Shown one piece after another: positions 1 to 11,770 of a stretch of DNA of 60,000 nucleotides. Position 1 is the first letter of the stretch; each line of letters opens with the position of its first letter. Where the stretch lies: contig NC_092569.1 of assembly GCF_037975245.1 (NCBI RefSeq), positions 17,065,501 through 17,125,500 of the forward strand, in the 5' to 3' direction. A model generated the notes under the pieces. That model ran no database searches, was not told the DNA's origin, and saw nothing but the letters and a program-made list of their open reading frames with translations. Source of the stretch: Apostichopus japonicus. Taxonomy: Eukaryota > Echinodermata > Holothuroidea > Aspidochirotida > Stichopodidae. The position numbers and the translations under genes are program-made.

Positions 1-3000
1 AAGTAATGATGTCATAACGAAGCTTGTAGTTTCTCTGGTTTGTCAAGTAATGAAGCTTTTCATTTCCTAGCCATAAGTTCAAGTTCTGGCTGTCACCAAA
101 TCCTTCTTTGTACATATCCCAGTTTTGGTAGAAGTTAGTAGAGCCATCGGTACGACGTTGAAACACCTGAAAATATAGCGGGTAACAATATTGAAAGAAA
201 GATAACGATGGAAGCTGCTGAAGCATTTCAACAGACAAGCTTAATTTAAGAAATACAGCCCGACAATATATTTACTTTGTTTTGCTTTTTTTTCACTTTA
301 GGGGGAGGGCAAATTTTAAGAATGCCACCCTTCGCATCTACTAAAATATTTCTAATACAATTAATCACAGGTAAGAAATGAAAAAAAAATGCAATAAAAC
401 TGAACACAGAAACTCTTACTTCCATAACTGTCTGCAACAGACTAAATTATAATAACTCACAGAATCATATTTGTAATATTCGTATAGTTTCAATCAAGAC
501 TTACGGTCCATCCTCCACCGTTTTCCATTTTACAATTTACGTCGAATGGTAAACCAGGCCATCCAGTAGGCATGATTGTATACACGCCATCTTGCCTTTG
601 TCCATCGTCATACACATCCTGGCAGTCTGTGTACAAGGATTCACAAGTTTCACCGTTACCTTCATATCCATCATTACAATAACACTGTCGTACTCCACCT
701 CTGACATCACATACAGCATTGGTACTACATCTGTAGTCTTCACAAATCAGTCGGTTGTGGTTGCAAGAACACTTTTGTGTGCAGTCATCGTTAACATATG
801 TTTCTCCATTCTATAATTAAATCGTTGAGAATATGAGAAAAATATTGATTCCAAATAAATGTTGTTCTTGCATTTTGTGGTATCGCAACGTCATTTAGCT
901 TACGTCTACTTTCTGTTTAATTGCATAGTCACGTGATATTGAAATTCAAGTCTTGCAAGTACTCACTGGTATAACCAAGTTGGCCTCTGCTGCGAAACAC
1001 CCGCATTCACTCGCATTGATACAGTCACTCCCTTGCATTAAGAAACCAGCTGGACAGGTACAACCCTCACTACCCAAACAATCCCTGTTACAACCAGATT
1101 GTCCGTTGGGATCTTCACATGTTGCTTTGCAACTGCAGGTTCCGTAGATCGTGTTCGTAGGACATGTAGGGATCACTGTACCTGCTAAATGGGATTTGAA
1201 CAAGAATGTTATGCAAATACTCCTGTCATAAACTTTCTAAATGTTACAGTAAAATAGAAGAATAAGAAAGATTTGCATTGAAAGATTATGCAAATTATTG
1301 AAAGTTGTACATTTTGTATCAAGATATTACTGCATTATTATTAATGTTTTGTTTTTACTTACGCGGATGAATTTCGTATGCGCCGATATATGTAGCCTTA
1401 TATTGCCCCCATTCATCAGCGATACGAAAACCTCTGTATGTTGTAAAGAAAGAAACTCCATTAGATAATTCTATATCCACACGAAGCTCGTAGTCTGCTT
1501 GATTCGTCAAATATGATAACTTTTCATTGCCGAGCCAAAACTCAGTGGAGAGAAAACCAAATCCATCTTCATAATGTGACCAACTCCTATTGAAATTCAC
1601 AGCACCGCTATCGCGACGTTGTATGACCTGTAACAGAAGAGGAACAGATTGCGAATACTCTCAACACTTAAATGCACACTCACAATTGTACACAAATATG
1701 AGGAATGGACAATTTATTGTATCAATTGCTGAAACTATTCACTAAGGTCGTATCCAAAAAGAGCCAGCTATTTTTTTCCCAATTTATACGTTACTGGGTG
1801 GAGGATGTGACTTATTGATTAAAACTACACATGTTAAAGTCATGATCCTACATACTAGCGAAAAACTTTACCACGTTTAAAATATGACATAAACATTTCA
1901 ATGTATAGACGTACCGTCCAGCCTCCTCCGCCAACGTCGTTGTTGCAGTACACCTCAAATGGTTCTTCAAATCCATCTGGCTTGATGATGTATACTCCGC
2001 TAGAGTTGGACGTAGAACACTGGCTTTGGACGTCTCGGCAGTCCTTTGGATATTCAGAACGTTGATAAAAGAAGTATTGAGCCACTGTAACAAAGAGAGA
2101 AAAACATTTACAATTTTGAAAATATGCTTTGTGTTCAATTTGTCACGAAATCGTGTCACCGTATACTGATACTTTACATTTAAAGAAAATCCTACCAAGA
2201 AATTGACAATTAACTGTGATTTTAGGAGACGATTAAAAAACGCAACCGGAAAAATAGAATTAAATATTTGTCTGTAGTAACATGAACTCCTTTACATCAT
2301 ATTTGATACATATATCACTTTCTGTGTTAGATTATTTTGCTTTCATTTTTTCTCACCCTTTCTCTCTTTTCCCCTCTCTCTTTTTTTATGTTCATTTCTT
2401 TTATTTTTTATGAAGGGAGGGGTGAGTGTGAGGTGGAGGTGGGTGCTGGCGAATGTATATATATTCTAAAACAATTTTCAAAACTAAGTAACTTGTCTTG
2501 TTCTATAATATTATATGTAGTAATTTTTCTATTGTTTTAAGTTGTCGAAAGTAACAAACTAAATACTGTCTCACATACATAATGGCAATAAAATTGAAAC
2601 AGAAATTCACCAAAAGTTATCTTGGGAATAACAAAACACATTAATATAATTTACTTGGGTTTTGAATATCTAGATGGAATGACAATATACATGATAATAT
2701 ATCATGTAAATGAAATATCTTACTCTGCGTGCCATCTGCAGTTGAAGGTAAACTTCTCCGATGAATACTCTATTGATGAAAAGAAGAGTCACAGAAAAGA
2801 TATAAATATGTCATGTTTATTGATAGTAATGTTTAAAAAACTTTAAAATGCCACAAATTTCGGCAAACAATATTTTAAAAATAATAAATAATTAAAAAGG
2901 TTGTTCACCGACATACTTGCTTACGTCAGGTTGCTTGACAACTTCATCCATTACAATTGTACAATCTTTAATTAATGTTTTTGAAATATGTTCCTTGAAA

Positions 3001-6000
3001 TGTGTAACTGTTGAAATGAACAAAAAACAATCAGAACTGACTGGAAATATTTCCCATATATCATATTTTGGGGAAGGAGAAGGTGGGTTGGGGAAATAAA
3101 TATTGTATAGAATTTAAACTCAATCTATAAATAGTTATTTAACTTAATTCAGACGCAAAAAGTATTTTCAAAACTTGTTTGGATTTGTGTAGTATTTTTT
3201 TTTTCTTATTTGCATCAAAACTATTAGCAAATATATTGGCTTTACATTCAAGGAACGCAGATGAAAATAGAATATATTTTGCACAAAACTATGTAAGCGA
3301 TGAGAAATGAATGAAGATTAAAGAATTGAATTTTACTTTCTTACATTAACGGAAAATGTGAAGAAAAATATGTTCGTGAACATTAATTTTGATTTAAATG
3401 CGCCTGTATTTTGTTTAGAGCGGTAGTAACTTCAGTGAATAAAGAAAACATGACAAATAATCGTTAAAGGTTCTATTTACCACAAAGCAATGTGGGCAAC
3501 TTTGCAATATTTTAATACAGTATATTTTACAATAGAAATTGATGTTATCAAAATTGTATCGTTTCATGTGTTTACATGAAACGAAATGAAGTAATGATTT
3601 TTGTGTTGATAAAGATCCTCAAAATTGACATAAAACAGCAAAAATTCTTACACCATATACGCAGAGATCTTCCACGTTACTAAGACAGCGTTGTCGGGGA
3701 TGATAAATTAATGACGCTTGGAATTAACAACAGCCTAATTGTGAAAGAAGTAATGTTTTTGAAGACTAACGACGTGACTTTGAGTTAAATGATAACTCGA
3801 GTCTATCGTTTATAAGATACTTGCCAGAGTTTTCTAGCTTAATAAAACATATCAATTGTTTCAATGAATAAAGTATACGACGTGCGTTAATGTGTAAAAC
3901 AAACACAGCAAACATTTTATGTATTTTGGAAATGGAATTGAGTATATGAAAGGGAATTAAGATTTATATAAACCGTATATTGTATTTTTTTTTTATTAAG
4001 ACCTTTCTTACACCGTGAAAAGTACACTATTGATTTACATGGGAATACGGCACGGTATGAAACGCACCAATTGCATGCGTTAGGCTTCCATGAGATATTG
4101 GCCGGAGAAATTAACAAAAAATATGCCTTAAATTTCAAATACAAAGTAAATGTCAATATTTGATAACGGTTTACAACCCGAATTAACGTTACATTACACA
4201 AACAATAAAACGAATTAATAAGCAAGTTTTGTAAACTTCATAATGCGAAGTCGCCGAGATCAAACTATCTCTATAGTACAGTACCCATGCATATACTTTT
4301 CAAATTCCAAGAGCATCAACATATTGGACTTAAGGGTCTTAATGTCAAGTAAAAAAATTACTTGTTTGATAGTTTAGAGCATAAACTTTATAATGTTGCA
4401 TTAGTCTTCAAAATCACGGTAGTTTAAACTTCTAAGTACTTTTAAGTCAATGAGAAGGACGAAGTTGAACGAGCAAAATGAACATATACCTAGATATTAT
4501 TAGTTTAATGTAAAATAATGATAAAGTTCTGAAATGCATGGAAGTGAATTATGAATTAAGGTTGCATTTTGTAAATGTCATAGTGCGTAGTCGCCGAGAA
4601 CTAGTTTTATACTATAGTACCCTTGCAAATAACTTTCAAATTCCAAGAGTATCACAATATTGTACCTAAGGATCTCATAATCAAGTTAAAAACTACTTGC
4701 TTGATAGTTTACTACATAAACTCTATAGTTATGCATTAGTCTTCAAAGTCATGAAAACCCTTGAAATTTTACTCATGTAATTATTACATCATAGCTATTG
4801 TTAAGATCAATTATGCGAAGTCAAAAATTAGCATTGGTGTCTAAGGTGACTTTTAAAGATTAACCAATGCCTACTTAGATGAACTCAAATAAAAGTAAAC
4901 GGAAATATATTAGACAATTATAGAAGCAAGGTTCTAAAACATCTGTTCTAACTACATTAAAATTTGATATTCTAGACAGAATATAAGTCCGTCTCGTTAA
5001 ATGAAGTTAATTACCAAACAAGGACAAAGAGAACGAACTTTAATTACAAACGTTGATATGAAAATAATGAAAATAATTTTACAAGTATGTGTTTAACGCT
5101 CAACAATAATTTTCTTACAACTAAATGACAACGGGAAGAATGAATTGATCTAGAATTTGTTAAACAAAGCTTCTCAATGATACAACTTATACTGTACACT
5201 GGAATACTTTGAGCACTAATGTGGTCTAATCGTTTTGTCAAGAGGAAGTTATCCGTTTTTAGTTAGAAATTATATAGAGACTTGATAATAGTCAATGAAA
5301 TTTAGTGAGATCTATGTTTAAAGTTTCTAAAATGATAAAGATAGTCTTAATGAATTTAACGGTTCAACTGTCTTAAAATAACTTTTCCGAATGTTTTGTT
5401 TTATTCTGAAGATATTAACAGTTATGCACTAAATCATCCAGTAAAACAAACAATTCTAGATTGGAAACTTTGGTATTATATGTCATTAATTAGCGACGAA
5501 TGGGTAAATATATACACTTAGGGATACATAATCGGGAACCGTTGCTAATTGAAAATATGAGAGGTTTCTTAGGGCAATGTAAAATTTGAAATGTAACTAA
5601 ACATTTTTTTGTTGCAAACTTAATTTTCTGTTACTTCCAGTGCAAATTTTTACACCCTTCCCCACGACCCCCACACCCTCCAAAAAAAAACGCACATTCA
5701 TACATGCTGCTGTAGATAGGTTATTTTTTTTTTTTGGAAAGAAGGAATTTAATGAAAAAGAATTATTATTAGCAAAATACTTTTTACTTTCAGTCGCTAT
5801 ATTCTAACTGCACAGGCCACTTAAAACAAGAATGTTGTATTTGAAATTGTCAAAAAGGTAATAGAGAAATTGAATTTTCTAAATATTTTGGAGGTAATTT
5901 CAACATCTAACAAGCAAGAACGAAAGATGAACGCAACGATTTATAAAGAACAAAAAACGAAAACTGTAAAATGTTTAACTCACCGTTTCTTCCGAGGTCG

Positions 6001-6064
6001 TAAAGGCGATAGTTGTTGTGCACAAGAATGCAACTATTGATCGAACAGTCACGGAAGGCTCCAT
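1..6064 (-). CDS. Fibrinogen-related protein gene A (half-FBG + TIL + EGF + FBG), 3' end off window
   Basis: Probable secreted recognition or matrix protein. The exon model on the minus strand is 6064-5984, 2769-2724, 2084-1915, 1627-1363, 1181-967, 810-505 and 166 to beyond base 1; every junction has AG/GT borders and keeps one frame. In order: signal peptide; linker; start of an FBG domain (DCRDV, then GVYIIKPDGFEEPFEVYC, GGGGWT); FBG middle (VIQRRDSG, GFG, WLGNEKLSYLTNQ) ending at GAYEIHPR; a TIL module rich in Cys (TCPTN...ATCEDPNG...CTCPAGF...ECGCF); an EGF-like module (CSTNAVCDV...QCYCNDGYEGNGETC); then a second FBG (DCQDVYDDG...GGGWTVFQRRTDG, WLGNEKLHYLTNQ). The first FBG stops before the calcium-binding C-terminal third and is spliced straight to TIL. 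The 3' part of FBG2 lies outside the window. Exons 3-7 are strongly supported by paralogue C; exons 1-2 are weaker. Confidence 0.82.
2724..2769 (-). CDS. Exon 2 of gene A: 46-nt linker exon
   Basis: This short segment has a pyrimidine-rich AG acceptor and a GTAAGA donor. It reads SIHRRSLPSTADGTQ plus one base, which completes an ATG codon with the next exon. The same 46-nt exon with the same borders exists in gene C (58023-58068), the main reason to believe it. An alternative is that translation starts at the junction ATG, making this a 5' UTR exon. Confidence 0.5.
2770..5983 (-). other. First intron of gene A
   Basis: No credible coding sequence seen. The part from about 2850 to 5000 is recognisably similar to 58230-60000 in gene C, so it belongs to the duplicated unit. 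Confidence 0.5.
4225..4765. repeat. Two diverged copies of a ~190-bp intronic repeat
   Basis: The segments about 4225-4425 and 4566-4765 share a long, diverged core (AGTCGCCGAGA..., TTCAAATTCCAAGAG..., CTTGNTTGATAGTTTA). A third copy is at about 59620-59800 in the matching intron of gene C. Function unknown. Confidence 0.6.
5984..6064 (-). CDS. Exon 1 of gene A: signal peptide
   Basis: The ATG at 6064 opens 27 codons starting MEPSVTVRSIVAFLCTTT, with a short charged start, a hydrophobic core and a polar end (TTSEET), followed directly by a GTGAGT donor at 5983. It ends in phase 0, which matches the phase-0 start of the linker exon at 2769. No transcript evidence is available, so the join across the 3.2-kb intron is inference. 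In gene C the matching exon would fall outside the window. Confidence 0.55.
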
Positions 6065-6170
6065 ATTTATGAATGTCTTGGCTTAATATGAATGACAACT
6101 CAAATGAAATGTATCTCCATAGGTAAGAAATATACTCGATGTTCCTGAAAACAACGGATAACCTGAAATG

Positions 6171-6178
6171 TTTTTATA
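6171..6178 (-). promoter_or_regulatory. Candidate TATA box for gene A
   Basis: TATAAAAA on the minus strand, about 107 bases before the candidate ATG at 6064. A related TATAAATA occurs at the matching place in the inverted copy near 38.84 kb. Position and conservation are suggestive only. Confidence 0.3.
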
Positions 6179-6659
6179 AAGTTGTAAAATAATGTCTCGC
6201 AGCCAGATCGCATTGTTCTTGTTCGTGGTAAGATACCGTCTGTCAATCTTAAAAAGATAAGGATTCAAAGGCACCCATCCACAATGGAAACTTCCAGTCG
6301 GTCAAGAAAGACTGATACATGTTACGTCACGTTGCGGAAATATTTACACATTGTGCGAGAATTTACCATGTACAGTTTTGTAGATGTGTTTATTAAATGT
6401 AAGGTAGCAGGTTGAGTATAACAAGAATATTCTCAATTTTTGGATAAGACACTTTACCAGACGACTTAAGGTGTCACAAAAATCTGCCTCCACGGACAGT
6501 TGAAACATGTTAAGATACAGGAATGAAATTCCATTACCTTAAATGTTAGTTTAAGGTTCCGCTGTCTATATTATCAACTTACAACGTGTTTGTAATGTTA
6601 AATAGTATACGGTGAGCAATTGGTATGCAACCCTTATTAAAGATATCAAATTACTCAAA

Positions 6660-8430
6660 TCATTTCGTGGAATCAACGTCCTCTCCCATCTCCATCTTCC
6701 TCTCTTATTTAGTATTTGACCTATTGACACACACACAGTTTACAATAGGAACCTCGTACACCAGTGGTTAACCAAAGGGAGGGGGCAGAATTCACCCCAC
6801 CTTTTTTTAGAGGAGAAGCGTGGAAGAGAACTCGATATTGTCGCAAACATTGTGAAGATTTGGAGTTCTACCACAAAATGTATCATGATGGAAAATTTCC
6901 ATTTACCAAAATAAACATTGCCTTCTGAGATCCCTCCCCTAACCAATGTTAGCCAAATTTGATAACCCTTAATCCCCCCCCCCCAACCCACCCTCCCTAA
7001 TGAAATGTGTACAGAAGGTAGAGAAAGGTTTCAACCACGTACATTTTGGGCGGATTCAATCCGCAGAAGGAATCAGGAGGCCCAAGCAACGCCTCTCCAC
7101 TGGGAGAACGAAAATTAAAAACAATTCCTGAAGTATTCCTTCAATAGTAAATACATGCAGTAGAAAATCTTTCAACATTTCTTCAATAATTGCAGAATAT
7201 AGCACCTTGTTACATCGAAGCACCCTCCATTTTACAACAGTTCTGAAAGGAAGATGACATACGTCCCATTAGACCCTCCCCTGGACGACAACAAATCTTA
7301 TCCTCCCACTACAAATTAATCCTTGCCCCGCTAGAGTAGAGCCTAAATCATATCTTATGACCTTATATTCTCGGACTCTTAAAATAGTGACGAAATATTT
7401 ATTTTTTCCTACTTCATGAACGCTGGCTTTCTGCCTGTCATACAAGATATCCCCACATCCCGCGAGATGATTGTTCATGAACACTATCAATAATATAACG
7501 CTTACGCGGCATACATGATGTATGCTTGAATGTTGCTAGATGTTGTGCAACTGAACCCAACCCTGTATTACCCTGTCGTGTTTAGGCTGGTTATTACATG
7601 ATCACATCGATATAACAAAAGCGAAAATTCGTAGCTTCGAAAACACAAAAGATAAAAACAAGTTGCCAAAATTTGCATACGTGCATAGCTATATGTGTTA
7701 TCGTTTGGCTACTTAACAACCTATAGCAATGTCGTATCATTGAGAATACGAAGATAAACCTATATATGCCAACGTGTTCATATACTTGCAAATTTACATT
7801 GTAAGATATCTCTACCTAGCAACCTAGAAACTAACTATAATTTCCAAAGGAAAGTTGCATCTTTGACACACATAAATTTGTCTCTTTTCAATCGTGATTT
7901 TCTATTATGTTTCTTATATTGTACAGATAATTGATTGGGGGAAGTTAATAAGCGGAAAGAATTTCTAGCGTAAACAAAGAAACACTTCCGAACAATAACA
8001 GTGGTAATTGAAGTTAGTAGATATTGAAGTCTAGACTAAAAATCTTTATAGTATCTGGATAAATAGGTTGTGTTTAATGACCGTTCTTGAAGAATAACGA
8101 GAATGTTATAGTTTATGTAAAAACTGTTTTCTTATGACAGGAATCTGCGGCGTTTATGAACATTTCCAACGATTTTTTGTGTATACGTGCCGTTTTTTTT
8201 TTTAATAGGGTGAAGGGGAGGGGATGAGGAAGGTTACAAAAACACCCATTTTATATTCCATTTTAAAGATCTAGCCTTCGACCTGGCTCCTAGGCTAAAT
8301 AGGAATGAAAATATGAACTTTCTGATTAATAGAATTCCAATCTAGATCTGTCAAGTCTTGCCAGGTGATGACGAGAACTCGCACAGCAATGTTGTAAGAA
8401 AATAATAATATATGCATACAAGTTGTAAAT
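6660..8430. repeat. Duplicated flank block, copy 1 (matches 53150-54780)
   Basis: About 1.7 kb of noncoding DNA alignable by eye with 53150-54780 (shared stretches include CATACATGATGTATGCTTG and AATCAGGAGGCCC). It lies 5' of gene A but 3' of gene C, as expected if it separates units in a tandem array. No reading frame in it is convincing. The bases 6065-6660 between gene A and this block hold only the candidate promoter and the segment copied near 38.7 kb. Confidence 0.65.
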
Positions 8431-8469
8431 CATCGTACCATTCAAATATTACTTAAAGTGAAGGTCATG

Positions 8470-8895
8470 AACGGTCACCTCAGAAATATTTGCGCTACAG
8501 GCGCGGTTGCAATGTCTCAGCCGAACGAATTACATATGTTTGTAGAACCGATAGTTGTTATGGGCTGAATTATGTAGGTGAAACAGGCTACCGGTTCCGC
8601 TTACGTTTTAATAATCACAAAAAAAAATATTCGTGATAATTTTGCAGGATTCCCCGTTTCCGAACATTTCAATCTTCATAGACATTCTCTCAAATACTTA
8701 AAATGTATTTTAAATGAGTCGAGCCTTCAAATTTGTATCTGACCGTAATCGAAAAGCAATCGATTGGATATTTCGTATCAAGTCTCACATCACCGGCCTC
8801 AACAAAGACTTGGGACCACTAAACAGCTATCAGTTTTACAAACATGTAATCTGTTCGTCCTATTCTTTGCTCCTTAATCTGCTTACTGTATAGTC
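8470..8895 (+). pseudogene. Penelope-like element relic, GIY-YIG endonuclease part
   Basis: From about 8511 the frame reads ITYVCRTDSCYGLNYVGETG followed by YRFRLRFNNHK, the YV-(x)-YVG and R-x3-H pattern of the GIY-YIG domain of Penelope-like retroelements. After an A-run frameshift it continues as FPVSEHFNLHRHS and, in another frame, IDWIFRIKSHITGLNKDLGP, also PLE-like. It is 5'-truncated and has several frame breaks. About 100 bases downstream, CTGACGA...GAAA (8999-9024) looks like a decayed hammerhead core, which would fit a PLE end. Confidence 0.65.
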
Positions 8896-9025
8896 ATGGT
8901 TTATTTGGTTCTATTTCCAGCAATTCCCCTTACACTTACCTAACGTCATACTTTCATTATTACATTTTGTATTTTTCATCCCACTGTCTAGTATTGCTGA
9001 CGAATGTCCGAGGGGTACCGAAAAT

Positions 9026-10449
9026 TACAATATATTTTCTAAATCAATACTCCTTACTTGTCAATTATGTGTAATATCTTATTTCTGTGTTTGTTCTACG
9101 GGGATTTAAAAACATTGTTAAACCTGACTAATAATGAATAAATAGGACACATCTGGGAACTCAAACAAAAAAATACACAGGATGCGAGTAATTGATACAA
9201 ATAGATTTCAATTTTATTCAGAGCTGTCTTCTACACGTAGATCATTACTTTTCTATAATTTCCATTTACAAGATTTTTCATACATAAATACCACCATCGT
9301 AAATGTATTTCAACATTACGGTAGCTTATAACCGCCACACAAATACACCACATTTTGACTAAAATCCATTTATCTATGAAAGAATATCGAAACGGTAGTT
9401 CTGCAATGAAACTTAATCATATAACTTGCATATGACAGAATGGAAATTAAAGTAAATATTAAATAAAAAAAAAATAGAAAAACAATATATGAATTTGACA
9501 TTAATCTCTTTGTAACATTTCATTTGTAGTCTACATGAAAAATAATGTATCTTTTTACAGAATTTTCTGTTAGTTGCATTGTTACTGCAAACCAGTAGAA
9601 ACTTAATTCCACAAAGTACTTCTAACAACAGTCACGACATAAAAATGTTTTTGACTGAGAATGATGGAGTTAGAAAAACTGTGAAAGATGGAGCAAGGAT
9701 GACCACATGGTTACAACCAACCTGAGATTGAATAATGTACAATATATTTTCTAAATCAATACTCCTTACTTGTCAATTATGTGTAATATCTTATTTCTGT
9801 GTTTGTTCTACGGGGATTTAAAAACATTGTTAAACCTGACTAATAATGAATAAATAGGACACATCTGGGAACTCAAACAAAAAAATACACAGAATGCGAG
9901 TAATTAATACAAATAGATTTCAATTTTATTCAGAGCTGTCTTCTACACGTAGATCATTACTTTTCTATAATTTCCATTTACAAGATTTTTCATACATAAA
10001 TACCACCATCGTAAATGTATTTCAACATTACGGTAGCTTATAACCGCCACACAAATACACCACATTTTGACTAAAATCCATTTATCTATGAAAGAATATC
10101 GAAACGGTAGTTCTGCAATGAAACTTAATCATATAACTTGCATATGACAGAATGGAAATTAAAGTAAATATTAAATAAAAAAAAAATAGAAAAACAATAT
10201 ATGAATTTGACATTAATCTCTTTGTAACATTTCATTTGTAGTCTACATGAAAAATAATGTATCTTTTTACAGAATTTTCTGTTAGTTGCATTGTTACTGC
10301 AAACCAGTAGAAACTTAATTCCACAAAGTACTTCTAACAACAGTCACGACATAAAAATGTTTTTGACTGAGAATGATGGAGTTAGAAAAACTGTGAAAGA
10401 TGGAGCAAGGATGACCACATGGTTACAACCAACCTGAGATTGAATAATG
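9026..10449. repeat. Near-identical 712-bp tandem duplication
   Basis: The units 9026-9737 and 9738-10449 are almost identical; I noticed only two G-to-A differences (near 9181 and 9194). Each unit contains the same short minus-strand frame of 71 codons, which resembles no known protein and is probably chance. This is a recent tandem duplication, or an assembly duplication. Confidence 0.9.
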
Positions 10450-10590
10450 TACACAAATCCAGGTTAACTAATTTACAGAAATTTTATTGAAATTATACTT
10501 ATATATAGACCGTACGGGATGAATATTGACTTTTCGCCTAGTATGATTATGAGAACCATTCTTAACATCTCATTTAAATATGATCTATAG

Positions 10591-10996
10591 CAGGGTTGTA
10601 CAACCTTTTGCAGTGGGGGCCACATGGAATGATTATGATGAAGGAGGGGGCAGCATGAACCCTACGCTCGATTTTCGATTTTTTGCCCGAAGCCCAAGGC
10701 AACAAGATGTGAGCACTGCGCGCAGAGCACACTGATTTATTTTCCTTCCTGATAAAACAGATGAATAAAATTCAGCCACCTCCCCCCCCCCCTCTCCGGG
10801 GAGAGAGTGTCACACGAACTGACCTGTATGCAGTTTTATTGACCCAGAAGGTTCGAATGATTGATTGTATAGCTTCAAATTGTTATCAACAAATCTGCTC
10901 ACTAAAATTTCGCACCGTAGAGCATCTCTGGCGGGCCGGACGCAACCCTGCGGCGGGCCGGACTGTGGCCCGCGGGCCGTAGGCTTGACAACCCTG
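10591..10996. mobile_element. hAT-type non-autonomous transposon (MITE)
   Basis: A 406-bp element starting CAGGGTTGTACAACC and ending GGCTTGACAACCCTG, so the outer bases form an inverted repeat. It is flanked by a perfect 8-bp target duplication ATCTATAG (10583-10590 and 10997-11004), the hAT signature. The interior is GC-rich near the right end (GGCGGGCCGGAC repeats) and encodes no transposase. Confidence 0.88.
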
Positions 10997-11489
10997 ATCT
11001 ATAGGGATACATGCAAAATGATGCAAAAGTCACGATCAAATATAAATAAATAGTGATGAACTGGCAATGCTTGATACTTGTATCACCTCAATGATGTAAT
11101 TGTGTGATTGAGTATTGGACAAAAAAGTTTCATTTTCAAGTAAATAACATTCTGAGAACTGCTTAGATCTGTCCACTACCAAGTTTCCTTCCTGTTCAGA
11201 TTAATTCCCCAACGGAAACATTTTGAAATGTCATGTTTGGACCTTATCATGACCGCAAATGATCTTTGACCTACTTTTGTGAACACACCCAATGAAGTCC
11301 TTGACATGTGCAACAACTCGGGCAACTTCGTTGCACATAAGCACATTGATCACACATACAGTAGGTAACCGGGGCAACAGTTGCTTAACATAATCGAACA
11401 GAGGGATGAATGGACACACAGAGAGATGAATAGATTAATTTCTACGATATCAACTTCATTGGCTTGGCAAGCTACTTGATCATAAAATA

Positions 11490-11770
11490 CAAGTCTAGAT
11501 TTATCCATTTGTGTATTTCCTTTAATCCCCTCTCTGTCCCTCCACTGTCTATCCTCTACCTCTCCTCTTCCCCTGTTGCTTTCTTCTCTCCATCCCCTGT
11601 CTACTTATAATTCCCTTTCATCAATCTCATTGTGTTCATCGTGCTCATTAACCTGTCTGTATTATGTGCGTGATTTTGTCCCTTCTGTTACTGTTACTAA
11701 TCATTTAGCCTCTGAAGAAGATCCTGCTAGGATCGAAACGTCAGGCCAATTTACTTTTACACAAATTAAA
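11490..11770 (+). mobile_element. PLE-terminus-like repeat, copy 1
   Basis: A pyrimidine-rich segment (CTCTCC, TCTTCTCTCCATCCC) ending in a hammerhead-like motif. It is clearly similar to 52565-52850. Assignment to Penelope-like elements rests on that motif and is tentative. Confidence 0.5.
11708..11746 (+). ncRNA. Hammerhead-ribozyme-like core, minimal form
   Basis: CTGAAGA at 11712-11718, a 5-bp stem GATCC/GGATC (11720-11724 with 11730-11734), GAAA at 11735-11738, then CGTC. Stem I can form from GCCT (11708-11711) with AGGC (11743-11746). One extra A precedes the stem, and stem III would be only two base pairs with no loop, so single-copy activity is doubtful. Confidence 0.4.

Noticed and set aside
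5907-6274. Two minus-strand frames of 63 codons upstream of gene A
   Set aside because: The protein reading is not conserved in the inverted copy near 38.7 kb; the real signal here is the other frame with the signal peptide and donor.
9413-9628. 71-codon minus-strand frame repeated at 10125-10340
   Set aside because: Identical only because the DNA is a recent tandem duplication; no domain or codon signal.
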